A stretch of DNA of 64,000 nt from Marinicella sp. (GCA_028284365.1 JANQRW010000022.1:1-64000); one strand, 5' to 3'. Counted from the stretch's first letter, positions 29,177-38,754 are shown. Made by a program: numbers and translations. The notes: a model not told the origin generated them from the letters alone.

Positions 29177-32100
29177 TTACTTCACTCTCAATATTGGATA
29201 CATCTTTTTATTCAATTCTATTAGTTGTTTTAAAGCTGAGTTTGGTATTCCTGAGTATACCCTTCTAAGTTCCATGATGTCACGAGCAATTACTTGACGA
29301 GCATTAGTAAAACCTTGAGTACTTCTGGAAACAACACCTTTTCCTTTTAGGGCTAAAGTATGACCGTGTTTTGGAACCAATATTGATGGTGCAGTTTTAG
29401 GGTCATATCCTTGAATGAATCTTTTCATGACAGCTTTTTGACCTACATGGTGTGCATCGTATCCTGCTATCTTTCCTGCTAAATCCTTATATCTGCCAAC
29501 AGAGTATTTTTTGAGTACATTTGTTGCTGCACCTCTGACAAACCCAATCGGCGTAAACATCGAAGCAACAGAAACCACTGTACCAATCCCAGATAAAACT
29601 GCTCTGGTAGTCGCTTGATCTTTGAGGATATTATTGGCCATTCTGGCAACATCACGAATCTGTAGCGCAGTTTGATTAAAGTTGGTTCTTGAAACACTGC
29701 CTTCAGCAAACTCAAGGGCATCTTGTTCTATCGAGTTGGCTGCGTTGGTTAAAAATGCTGTGGTTCCAGCAGCCAACGCCATCTCAAACCAGTAACCAGC
29801 TGCAAAATCAGCCAACAAGTTACCAGCAACAGCAGGTGCAGTAACTGTGATTGTGGATAAGGTTTCACCTACTGTGCTACCACTTGCTGAGCCTGTTTGT
29901 ATAGCAGTTTGTTCAATGCCATTGCCTGAGGCACTGGATACATTGTTGGAGACTTGGTTAGTCGCCTCCGATGCCGTAGTGGTACTGACATCACCAGCTC
30001 CACCACCTACATCAGCACCGGGATCACCCGTATCCGGTGTCCCTTTCCCAAACACCGCATCCCCGGCAAAGGCCAGTGCGCCGGCTATGATGCCTGCCTT
30101 GATCGCTGATTTAAGGTTGCCGGTGATGATAATACTGCCGGTAAAGCCTGCGACAAAGGCTGACCAGAAGACATTTAAAGCAAAGGGATTAAAGAAGCTG
30201 AGTAAAACACCAGCGACAATTCCCACCACTTGTCTCAGCGTGATAAAACCACTGGGGTCAGTATAGGACAGTGGATTATTAAAGACGTAGGTGTAACGGT
30301 TGTAACTCTGCGAATTGATGGGTTCCTGCACAAAGGGGTCGGCTTGCAGGAGTTTGCCCAGTGCGGCATCGTAGATGCGACCGCCCATGTTAATAATCCC
30401 AAAGGTGTCCAACATCTCGTGGCCCGTAAATCCTCGGGTGGTGTAATCGGAAAGATAATCACGCATGGTGGGCAGTGACATGTCCTGCCAGCTGCCCGGT
30501 AACCTGCGCTCGCCCCAGGCGGAGAAGCTCATCTGTTGTAATACTCTGCCTTCCTCATCGGTGATCACATCAACTGAACCTAAATGGTCATTGAACAGGT
30601 AGGTTTCTTGCGTTGAGATGTAACTGGATGAGAAGGATGATTTGGCCTCGGTGATGACCGCATAATTACCGAGTTGACGTTTGTAGGCCACTTGTCCGTT
30701 GTGGTTATACTCAATTTCAACATTACCGATAAAGTGAGTAACGTTGGTTTCGCCATCGGCATTTGTGTCCGTGCGTGAGAACCTTTGCTCTGAGGTGTCA
30801 TAGCGATAGGTACTTTCCTCGAATGGGTTGAGGCTGCTGCCTGTGTATATCCTTTGTATCTTATCAAAGGCGGTGTATTCAATGTGTCTGCTGGTTGTGA
30901 TGCCGGAGCCACCCGTAAAACCGGTGGTCAAGGTGTTGTTGCCGTTGGCATCATACTCAAAGCTCATAGCTCCTTTGAACTGTATCTGATGGGGTGATGC
31001 GCCGATGCTGTTCTGGTTGGCACTGTTGTAGCTGTAACTTTGGCCGTCTTTGGATGTGATGTTACCGCGACCATCATAGCTGTATGAGTCCTGATCGACA
31101 TGGCCTGTGGTGTTACTGCAGTTTTGTCCAAAGTTATTAAAGCGGTAGGTGTCGGTTAAACGGTTCAACCGATCATAGAAGAAACACTCTGAGACATTGT
31201 TATTAATGTCTGCTCGTTTGGCCAGGTTACCCAACACATCAAAGTCATAACTATAAAACTGTACTGATGATGAAACCACATTCAGCCAGCCTCGGTCAGT
31301 GTTGTAGGTGTAATTAGTGATGAGGTCATCATTGCCTGCTCGGCGGTCTTGACTGATGTTACCCCATTTATCGGTTTTGCGTATCTGGTAGTATTCCTTA
31401 GTACCATTTGTAGCATCTGTTATTTTTTCAAGGTAGCCTTGTGGGCTATAGTGGTTTTGTATGGCTTTACTCGAGGCATCCTGCTGGTATTTAATCCGTG
31501 AGTGTGTATCGTAGTAAATGCGGGCGTTGTACACGCAGTTAAGTCCGCCACAAACGGTGTCCTTGAAGTTCACTTGAGTGTTCGATGCACGGTTAAAGGC
31601 ATCGTAAAAGTGGTTGAGTGAGTAATCCGGGGTGTTCTGTGTACCCAGGAACTTGCGCTCTGATACCAGTAAACCATTAACTGCATTAAACTGGCTTTCG
31701 CTGGTGGTGAGTAAGGTGTTACCATCCCAACTCTCGGTTTGGTAAACCCGCCCCAAGGTATCATGGTAATTCTTGAGGATTTGCCCTTTGGCATCTTGTG
31801 TTTCTATGGCTTCGCCTTCGGCATTGAACAGCGTGGTGGTTAAGCCTGAGTCGACATCATCCATGCTGTATTTACGTCCGGCAATGTCATAATCACTCTT
31901 TGATAGCAGTTCAGTTAATGGCAGGCCAAAGGCAAAGGTGGTGCGTCTGATATGGGTGACCAAGCCTTGGGAGTTGTAGGTGTAGGCTAAGGTATTTTGA
32001 TAGTTGGGATCGCTACCTGCTGTGTCAAAATCTTTGACTTCTGTTAGCTGACCTAAAGCATTTTTAGTTTCCTGCTTTCTTTGCCCTTTGCCATTGGTCA

Positions 32101-35100
32101 TGCTGGTGATTAAACCATCGTATGACATCTGCTCGGTGCTGTTATCTGGCAGGGTTACTTTCGTTGGTCTGGAATAGCGGTCGTATTCGGTGGTGGTTAC
32201 CGGTGTGTCATTACTGCCTAAAAAGTATGGTCCTTGTGCCTTGACTTGCCTACCAAACTGATCAAAGAAGACTTCATTTTTCTGCCACCTCTCGTCACCT
32301 GTGGTGCTACCATCATTGGTGGCATTAAAGGTTCTGTTAATCGAAGCCACTTCCCTGCCAAGAACATCAAGATAGGTATAGCCAACTGACCCACCTGCGG
32401 CCAGTTCCCTGATTCGGATCACAGCATTTTTACCAGCTGGGCAGGCCAAATCACCAGTGAGACCAGCACACAAGCTTCGTGAGGTTTGTGACCATTCGCC
32501 GATGGTATTCCTGCTTGAAGTAAGTCTGCCGAAGACATCATAGGTATTGGTGGTGGTTCTGCCCAGAACATCGAGTGTGGTTAACGGATTACCATAAATG
32601 TCACGGGTGATGACATCAGAGATTTTTTGTTCCAGAGTGTTGTAAGTTGCATCGATGTACCTGCCGTTGTTGGAGTAAGTAAGGCGGTTGTAGCGGTGTA
32701 CATGATCGGGGTTGGTCTCATCGGCATTTTGTGGGGTGTTGTTGGAACACTGGTTACTGGTCAAATCCTTGGAGCAGGAAATAACTTTGGTCTCGTTGCC
32801 ATAGACATCGTATTCATGCTTGATGCGAAGAAACATATCATCACCTTCGTTGGGATGGTGTCGTTCTTCGATCAACAAACCATTGTTGCTGTTATAGTCA
32901 AAAGCGGTTTCGGTGGTTACGGGTATTTGTCCTGTTCGGTTTTTGGTCAGGCTGGATGTTTCCAGCAAACCAATAAGCCACTTACCACCTGTGGTGATGT
33001 TGGAGTAGGTATTGGTAACCGTGTCCGTTTGCAGGGTTGTTCCAGCTCCGTCTTTAACCACCTGGGTGGTGGTCAGTGGATTACCGAAGGTATCATGGGT
33101 TGAGGTTTGTGTAACAGATTTAAGTAACACACCTGTATCAGGGTCATAGGTCTTTGTTTCTGTTGAGTCAATATAGGCAAAGGTACTTTTGACCGTTGGG
33201 TTGGTCGAATCTACGGTATTGGTAACCTCTGAAAGCAAGGTGCTGCTGCCTGCCAAACGTGGGATGATGGTACAAATATCGCCTGGCAAGCAAGGGTCAG
33301 GAAAGCAGTCATCTCCACTGCACACAGGAGGTACATTCTGGGTGGCATAAAAATCCTCATTTAACTGTCTGACCGTGGTGCTCACCGGGATGCCGTTGTA
33401 AGGGAAATCCTGTCGATAGGTGGTGGTGCTTTCAAGTATCTTGGCATCGGTATCACTGGCTGCCTTAACAGGTGTTGAAGTAATGATCTTTTCAAAGCCC
33501 AAAAAGCCACGTCCACCTGTCTGGATACGTGCATTCTCATAAGCATATCGAATGGTGTTTTGAAAAGCCTCATCACCCTCAACAGGTGCATCCATGTCTA
33601 CCTGTCTAACTACATAAACCGCTCCCATTACATCCAGCACGGGTGAGCCAAGACCATAGTTTAATGCTGTGGTGGCATGATCGCCTTGTTTGTAGGTACT
33701 GGAAAATGTGAGTGGTCTATAGAGCACTTCAGTACTTGCGCCAAGACCATTGGTAAATGTCGTGATTCTATCAGGGCCTTGGTAGGTATCTATGCGTGGA
33801 TAAAGCTTTTGTATGCCTGAATTATCGACCCTTAAATGATCAACTGCGCCATCACCATCGAAATCAATGAACAGATTGATGTTTTGATTCAGGTTTTGTG
33901 CATAAGCACCAGTAAAAACACCATTACTGGCAAAACCATTACCTGCCCAACGCTTGAAGTGATAGCTGTTATCAGTGAAGTTGGTTGGGTAAACCAAGTC
34001 CAGATAACCATCCAGATCATGATCAAATATTTGTAAATCATCTTCGTTGGTTATGGCGGTGATACTTTGATAAGGTTCAAATCCAATGGCGTTGCCAAGA
34101 CTGTAACGCCAATTATTGGTTGAAAATCTGTTGAGGATATCAATCAGACCATCGGCATTGATGTCAACAAACTTGTAATTATCATCAATAAACGTGTCAT
34201 TAGGGCCCAAAGTGGCAGTACCAATGAGGTAATTTTCTGTTTTGTAGTCAATCCGCCCAGTGCCATCAATACCGTTGTTAACGAAAGCCACCCAATTGGA
34301 TGAAAATATTTCATCTTCTGGCTCACCTCCGCCTTGAGCACTTCGAGGGGCTTCACCAGCTGATATAAACTCATAAGCAGGCTCCTCTTCATTGGCACTG
34401 TTACTACTGGGGAAAACGGTATAGATCACGTTGGTTCTGAGAATTAAATCAGCCACACCGTCACCATTGACATCCGGTGTGTAGAAATTCAAACCATCAT
34501 CCTGATAATAACTGTAGCTCATTCTGACAAAATTAGTTGGCGTACTTATCCCCGCAATTCCACTTGGGTTAATCGGTAATGCCAAACCAATGAGCGTATC
34601 GGAGAATTCATAGCTACTGCCCACGCGCTGTAAATACCGAACCGACAAACCAGCCTGAGGGTACAGCAAATCAGACAAACCATCGCCATTAAGATCAACC
34701 ACTTTAAAATCACCGCCGGATACAGCTGTGATACCAGTCGGTGCTGGTGTGCCACTGAAACCTGAAGATTGCGCCAGATGTATGACCCACTCACCACCTG
34801 ATTGCCTCATCAAATCCTGCTTGCCATCGGCGTTGTAGTCAATCAGATGCCATTTATTGTCTATCTCATCACCACCCGGCGCAATGATGCCGGTCAGGGT
34901 ATTCAAAGTAAAACCTGAATGTCCCTGGGCATAGCCAATCTTGAACCTGTTCTCACTTTCATCAACAAAAACCAGATCAGCTCGTCCATCACCATTAACA
35001 TCACCCAGTTTTGAGCTTTTGATATCATCTGGGAACGACCCTGCACCGGTGTTAGAAGCCCTGAATTGACGGTCAGGTTCTGACCAGGTAAAGTCTGTTG

Positions 35101-36175
35101 GTCTAAGACAGTCATTACCCCTGCATTCCTGGATTGATGTGAGAATGGAACGCGATGATGTGCTGGATGTCGCATAGGCCAGCGTGTAATCACGTACCAA
35201 AGTGCCATCAATTCGTGATTCAATCATTGCCAACCTTTGAGTGGTATCAAAAGCCACACCGCCTAAATAGCTGGTAAATTCATCACTCCTGGCTTCATAA
35301 GTGAACCTCAAGTTATTATAGGGACTTAAACTTTGATCGACATTACCGGTGTAATCAATGTCGGTGAGCACAAATTCACTGTTAGCTAATTTATTGTAGG
35401 TGTAGTCTATGTAGTTGGTCAGTGAGTCTTCATAACGGCTGATGGCCCAGGCGTAAGTCTTACCGTTGATGCCCACATCAGATGAAGAAACAGTGATGTT
35501 TGAATCAGTGGTATCACCATAATAGCTGATTGAGCCGTCCTTGCGCTCGACTGTAAATGAATCAGGGTTATTACCAGAACCACCGATTGAGGTGATGCGG
35601 GCAAACTGTTCTTTCTCGGTGCGATACTCCGTGCCATCAGCACCATAGGTGCCACCGTTTGAGACAAACAGTCGTTCACCGTTTAGACAGAATTTATCGG
35701 CCACACCGTAAGTGATGGGTGATGGTGTGAGTGTTCCCACCACGTCTTTGGACTCAGCCGTTTCACGACAACGGGATATCAGGGTAATGCCAGCAATGCT
35801 CCAACCCACACCTAAGTGACCATTGTCACCAGCTGATGAGTATTGCAAAGACACCTTAGGAGCAACACCAGCCGTACCTACACCTGCAAAAATCGGTATG
35901 GAATACATCGCCTGACCCGTTTGATCCACCATAAAATCACCAGCGGTAAAGCCAACTTCCTCATGACCCGTTTCTAATGCTGGCAATGCGCCTGTGAATG
36001 GCGTCTCTGAAGTCAATGTGGGCGTGTTAACAAGTGTCTCAAAATCATTGGCAAAGATAATGTCTATGCTTTTGAGTTGATCTCGATCATATGTAATATG
36101 ATTCGATTTGATGCCTGCGCTTACTGTGCAGATGGCTGAAATAGTTAGGATGATTAAGACTTTGACTGTGCGCAT
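29177..36175 (-). CDS. SpvB/FG-GAP/RHS-repeat polymorphic toxin, C-terminal putative HH-type (HNH/Endo VII-like) nuclease
   Basis: 2332 aa; signal peptide MRTVKVLIILTISAICTVSA; SpvB-like VGFTAGDFMVDQTGQAMYSIPIFAGVGTAGVAPKVSLQYSS; FG-GAP repeats (DVNGDGRADLVF); RHS core RGFTGHEMLDTFGIINMGGRIYDAALGKLLQADP...YTDPSGF; C-term GYDAHHVGQKAVMKRFIQGYDPKTAPSILVPKHGHT. Confidence 0.9.
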   Translation of the reverse strand: MRTVKVLIILTISAICTVSAGIKSNHITYDRDQLKSIDIIFANDFETLVNTPTLTSETPFTGALPALETGHEEVGFTAGDFMVDQTGQAMYSIPIFAGVGTAGVAPKVSLQYSSAGDNGHLGVGWSIAGITLISRCRETAESKDVVGTLTPSPITYGVADKFCLNGERLFVSNGGTYGADGTEYRTEKEQFARITSIGGSGNNPDSFTVERKDGSISYYGDTTDSNITVSSSDVGINGKTYAWAISRYEDSLTNYIDYTYNKLANSEFVLTDIDYTGNVDQSLSPYNNLRFTYEARSDEFTSYLGGVAFDTTQRLAMIESRIDGTLVRDYTLAYATSSTSSRSILTSIQECRGNDCLRPTDFTWSEPDRQFRASNTGAGSFPDDIKSSKLGDVNGDGRADLVFVDESENRFKIGYAQGHSGFTLNTLTGIIAPGGDEIDNKWHLIDYNADGKQDLMRQSGGEWVIHLAQSSGFSGTPAPTGITAVSGGDFKVVDLNGDGLSDLLYPQAGLSVRYLQRVGSSYEFSDTLIGLALPINPSGIAGISTPTNFVRMSYSYYQDDGLNFYTPDVNGDGVADLILRTNVIYTVFPSSNSANEEEPAYEFISAGEAPRSAQGGGEPEDEIFSSNWVAFVNNGIDGTGRIDYKTENYLIGTATLGPNDTFIDDNYKFVDINADGLIDILNRFSTNNWRYSLGNAIGFEPYQSITAITNEDDLQIFDHDLDGYLDLVYPTNFTDNSYHFKRWAGNGFASNGVFTGAYAQNLNQNINLFIDFDGDGAVDHLRVDNSGIQKLYPRIDTYQGPDRITTFTNGLGASTEVLYRPLTFSSTYKQGDHATTALNYGLGSPVLDVMGAVYVVRQVDMDAPVEGDEAFQNTIRYAYENARIQTGGRGFLGFEKIITSTPVKAASDTDAKILESTTTYRQDFPYNGIPVSTTVRQLNEDFYATQNVPPVCSGDDCFPDPCLPGDICTIIPRLAGSSTLLSEVTNTVDSTNPTVKSTFAYIDSTETKTYDPDTGVLLKSVTQTSTHDTFGNPLTTTQVVKDGAGTTLQTDTVTNTYSNITTGGKWLIGLLETSSLTKNRTGQIPVTTETAFDYNSNNGLLIEERHHPNEGDDMFLRIKHEYDVYGNETKVISCSKDLTSNQCSNNTPQNADETNPDHVHRYNRLTYSNNGRYIDATYNTLEQKISDVITRDIYGNPLTTLDVLGRTTTNTYDVFGRLTSSRNTIGEWSQTSRSLCAGLTGDLACPAGKNAVIRIRELAAGGSVGYTYLDVLGREVASINRTFNATNDGSTTGDERWQKNEVFFDQFGRQVKAQGPYFLGSNDTPVTTTEYDRYSRPTKVTLPDNSTEQMSYDGLITSMTNGKGQRKQETKNALGQLTEVKDFDTAGSDPNYQNTLAYTYNSQGLVTHIRRTTFAFGLPLTELLSKSDYDIAGRKYSMDDVDSGLTTTLFNAEGEAIETQDAKGQILKNYHDTLGRVYQTESWDGNTLLTTSESQFNAVNGLLVSERKFLGTQNTPDYSLNHFYDAFNRASNTQVNFKDTVCGGLNCVYNARIYYDTHSRIKYQQDASSKAIQNHYSPQGYLEKITDATNGTKEYYQIRKTDKWGNISQDRRAGNDDLITNYTYNTDRGWLNVVSSSVQFYSYDFDVLGNLAKRADINNNVSECFFYDRLNRLTDTYRFNNFGQNCSNTTGHVDQDSYSYDGRGNITSKDGQSYSYNSANQNSIGASPHQIQFKGAMSFEYDANGNNTLTTGFTGGSGITTSRHIEYTAFDKIQRIYTGSSLNPFEESTYRYDTSEQRFSRTDTNADGETNVTHFIGNVEIEYNHNGQVAYKRQLGNYAVITEAKSSFSSSYISTQETYLFNDHLGSVDVITDEEGRVLQQMSFSAWGERRLPGSWQDMSLPTMRDYLSDYTTRGFTGHEMLDTFGIINMGGRIYDAALGKLLQADPFVQEPINSQSYNRYTYVFNNPLSYTDPSGFITLRQVVGIVAGVLLSFFNPFALNVFWSAFVAGFTGSIIITGNLKSAIKAGIIAGALAFAGDAVFGKGTPDTGDPGADVGGGAGDVSTTTASEATNQVSNNVSSASGNGIEQTAIQTGSASGSTVGETLSTITVTAPAVAGNLLADFAAGYWFEMALAAGTTAFLTNAANSIEQDALEFAEGSVSRTNFNQTALQIRDVARMANNILKDQATTRAVLSGIGTVVSVASMFTPIGFVRGAATNVLKKYSVGRYKDLAGKIAGYDAHHVGQKAVMKRFIQGYDPKTAPSILVPKHGHTLALKGKGVVSRSTQGFTNARQVIARDIMELRRVYSGIPNSALKQLIELNKKMYPILRVK

Positions 36176-36481
36176 AATACGTCCTTATGTTGGCTCTGTG
36201 TTAAAATATTAAGAGAATAGATGAATGACTGAAAGTGCAACCAACCAAGTGCCAAATGGTGTAACGAAAGTTTCAATATATCGTACTTGTATTGAGCATC
36301 AGTAATAAAAGCACCACAGCTTTTTTGATACTGGTTCAGTTTCTTTATTTTCATCTTTATAACTCCGCTGAGTAAAAGTACATGGGCGGTTAAGCCCATG
36401 TAACCAAGTGGCTGGATGAAAGAGGGAGGAATCCAGCCTTTACTACTATGGATTCTGTTTTCACAGAATCTTTTTTAGGTC

Positions 36482-36517
36482 TTGCCAGCAGTATCGGTTA
36501 GCTCATACTGCTGGCAA
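36482..36517. other. Perfect 13-bp hairpin (ttgccagcagtat / atactgctggcaa)
   Basis: Arms 36482-36494 and 36505-36517, 10-nt loop, no adjacent T-run after the stem on either strand. Confidence 0.7.
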
Positions 36518-36561
36518 CCTTCCACACACACGGGAGGGTTTTATTGTTACTTATAACCGAC

Positions 36562-36783
36562 TCACCGTTTTTCTCTGATGATAAGTTCATCGAGGGTCGG
36601 AACGTTTTTCGGTGTGTTTATTTCAGCCCACTCAATGATTTTTATGAGTCTGTTAGCTAAAGGGGTTCTCTCGCCTTGACCGTATTTGTACAGGTAGGAC
36701 AGGCTGGTTCCCAAGTGTTTAGACAGACTTATTTTTTGTTGTTTATTAAGTGTAGAGATGTATTTCATTTGTTGTAACATCAT
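36562..36783 (-). CDS. Small HTH regulator (YdaS/Cro-like)
   Basis: 73 aa; QKISLSKHLGTSLSYLYKYGQGERTPLANRLIKIIEWA resembles a YdaS-type HTH; divergent from 36897. Confidence 0.6.
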   Translation of the reverse strand: MMLQQMKYISTLNKQQKISLSKHLGTSLSYLYKYGQGERTPLANRLIKIIEWAEINTPKNVPTLDELIIREKR

Positions 36784-36896
36784 AATGATGCATATAAGAT
36801 ATCAACATGGTGTACTTAATGCAAGCTTTACTTGATGTAATTGCTATTCTGTTGGCGGTTCTGTATCATGATGGTGTATTTTCTGAGTAATTCCTT

Positions 36897-37370
36897 ATGA
36901 CAACTAAGAAAACCGCTCCTAAAAAATCAAACAAACCAAGGCATCTGGACTCGCTGGAGTGGCAGAGAAGGGCTCATAATATACTGGCTTTAAAAACCGA
37001 CTATATGTTATTGACCGGTGATAAAGCATGTAAAGACGAAGAGTTTTCCAGGTGGCTTGGGTTTGCCAGTAAAGGTACGTACAGAAACATCATCAATGGC
37101 TACCGCAAGGTCACTGAAGATACCATGATCTTCATTGAGAAAAAACGGGGTCTGCAACCCGGTGAGCTTGATCGCCCCTTGGACACCCCTAAAGACAACA
37201 GAAAATTAATTTTGTACTGTGCCAATCTGGTTTTTAATGACATGAAAAGTAAAAATAAACTAGCCGATGACATTGGTGTTATCATTGAGACTGTTTTTAC
37301 CATTGCATTGAATGAGGGGAGTGTATCTGATGCCACTGTTTCAGCGATTGTGGATTCCCATCTGAATTAG
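36897..37370 (+). CDS. Hypothetical DNA-binding-like protein, divergent from the YdaS-like gene
   Basis: 157 aa; basic N-terminus, HTH-like DEEFSRWLGFASKGTYRNIINGYRKVTEDTMIFIEKKRG. Confidence 0.6.
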   Translation: MTTKKTAPKKSNKPRHLDSLEWQRRAHNILALKTDYMLLTGDKACKDEEFSRWLGFASKGTYRNIINGYRKVTEDTMIFIEKKRGLQPGELDRPLDTPKDNRKLILYCANLVFNDMKSKNKLADDIGVIIETVFTIALNEGSVSDATVSAIVDSHLN

Positions 37371-37514
37371 GTTGGTCTTTTTTTTGACGATTTCTCCTTT
37401 TTCGTTCAGCTCATACTCCTTGGCCCATGCTTTCATGATCGACCTAATATAAGCACGTCCTTCCTCTTCCTGTTGTTTTAATGACTTGACGTCCTTTACT
37501 AATTTTAAATGCAT
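37341..37514 (-). CDS. Small hypothetical protein, 57 aa
   Basis: Manual translation MHLKLVKDVKSLKQQEEEGRAYIRSIMKAWAKEYELNEKGEIVKKKTNLIQMGIHNR*; fills an otherwise empty stretch; convergent 30-bp overlap with the 157-aa gene. Below ORF-track length cutoff. Confidence 0.4.
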   Translation of the reverse strand: MHLKLVKDVKSLKQQEEEGRAYIRSIMKAWAKEYELNEKGEIVKKKTNLIQMGIHNR

Positions 37515-37555
37515 GCTCTTCCTCTATATTTATGATTAGAAAATTACGCACACTT

Positions 37556-37597
37556 ACGAACTTACCCATGTTACCTAATAACTTTAGGTAAGTTCGT
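37556..37597. promoter_or_regulatory. Nested inverted repeats upstream of the 57-aa ORF
   Basis: acgaacttacc (37556-37566) / ggtaagttcgt (37587-37597) perfect 11 bp; alternative ttacctaa (37571-37578) / ttaggtaa (37584-37591). Confidence 0.5.
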
Positions 37598-37631
37598 CAC
37601 ACAATTTCAATTATGTGTAAAAAATAACAAA

Positions 37632-37659
37632 AAACTATCGAAAAAATTTGCGATAGTTT
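37632..37659 (-). terminator. Rho-independent-like terminator for the minus-strand unit ending at 37670
   Basis: aaactatcg / cgatagttt 9-bp perfect stem, 10-nt loop; minus-strand reading is followed by a T-rich tract (ttttttgttatttt). Confidence 0.65.
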
Positions 37660-37669
37660 AATTTATTTC

Positions 37670-37929
37670 CTATTGAGTGATACATTCAAGAAATTCGGCA
37701 TACTTGATTTGATCCGTTTTATTTCCTGATTCAGTGCCACCACCTGAACCTTCACCAACTCCTCTGGTTTGGTTTTCTGAATCTTTATTGTTGAATAAAA
37801 GATGTTGGCATGCAGCTATGTTTGCTGAGTCGCTGCTGGATGGTGAGCCACCAGTTCCTTCTTCAACTCCGGCTACTGTGAGTGTTGATACTGTTAAAAA
37901 AAAAATCCTGTTAATGTGTGTGATTTCAT
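37670..37929 (-). pseudogene. Small secreted protein ORF interrupted by a T10 homopolymer (frameshifted or phase-OFF)
   Basis: ATG at 37929, 3 nt after the 273-aa gene stop; MKSHTLTGFFF then TAA. One added T (or two removed) gives ...FLTVSTLTVAGVEEGTGGSPSSSDSANIAACQHLLFNNKDSENQTRGVGEGSGGGTESGNKTDQIKYAEFLECITQ*, ending just before a terminator hairpin. Confidence 0.55.
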
Positions 37930-37932
37930 GAT

Positions 37933-38754
37933 TTATTCCTCATTAATGGTATTAAATATAAATGTTGATACGCCCAGCTCCAGGCCGAGTTTCTCAATCT
38001 GTCGTTTTTCAAATTCCGTTTCAACCTCGTTGCGGTCAATAACCTCTTGACATGCTTCGATATATCTCCTTGATAATTTTTTAAGTTCAGCATTTGTGCT
38101 TTTAAATCTTGATAAAGGAATGTGTTTAGAAAAATAGGTGGTTTGTGTTAGCTGTTGTTCCTTATCTGATTCTTTGAAGTTAGAGATTAGTGTTCTGGTT
38201 AACCTTTTCACTGCATTATTAAATACCATGATTACGTGTTCTTTTGTGTTGTCACGATGGCTAGGTAAAGATTGAACAAAACTGATGGTTTTATTTTCGT
38301 TCTTCTTGAGAATCCCCTTCTTTATCAAGCTATCAAGCATTGATTGTGATGAGACCATTCTCATTGGGGTTTCAAAAGAATAAAATATTTTTGAATAAGA
38401 TTTATGGCCTTTTAACGGGATACTGCCATCTGGTGAGTTTTCGCATGCATCCTTTATTTTTAATACCAGTTCAGAATAAAAGCTATTGATTGAATCACTC
38501 TCCATTCTAATATTCTTATTTAGATATTTATCAATTTGATAACTTGAAAATCCAGTACTAATGATCAGGTCACTTTTGCGTTCAGTTTGTCTCTCAACAT
38601 AATTAATAAAATTAACAATAAAATGGTCAATAAACTCTTTGCCATTTATGTTTAACTCGTAAAAAAGCTCTGAGACAGCAAGGTAAAAATCTTCTGTGAG
38701 TTTTTGACTTTTGAACTTTTTATTTAAAAAATCTATTATTACGTCATTGCTCAT
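37933..38754 (-). CDS. Hypothetical protein, possibly a DUF6502-like regulator
   Basis: 273 aa, clean ORF; TGFSSYQIDKYLNKN and winged-helix-like SLIKKGILKKNENKTISF. Family assignment is tentative. Confidence 0.6.
   Translation of the reverse strand: MSNDVIIDFLNKKFKSQKLTEDFYLAVSELFYELNINGKEFIDHFIVNFINYVERQTERKSDLIISTGFSSYQIDKYLNKNIRMESDSINSFYSELVLKIKDACENSPDGSIPLKGHKSYSKIFYSFETPMRMVSSQSMLDSLIKKGILKKNENKTISFVQSLPSHRDNTKEHVIMVFNNAVKRLTRTLISNFKESDKEQQLTQTTYFSKHIPLSRFKSTNAELKKLSRRYIEACQEVIDRNEVETEFEKRQIEKLGLELGVSTFIFNTINEE

Noticed and set aside
30235-30912. Minus-strand ORFs 30235..30462 and 30580..30912 within the RHS core
   Set aside because: Alternative-frame readings inside the well-supported RHS core coding sequence.
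32627-33103. 158-aa + strand ORF resembling a membrane protein
   Set aside because: Antisense to the RHS repeat region; composition explained by the complementary coding frame.
36154-36399. 81-aa minus ORF upstream of the RHS toxin
   Set aside because: Overlaps the toxin start in another frame, no family resemblance; likely 5' leader.
36482-36517. Perfect hairpin as a rho-independent terminator
   Set aside because: No T-run follows the stem on either strand; kept only as an unassigned hairpin.
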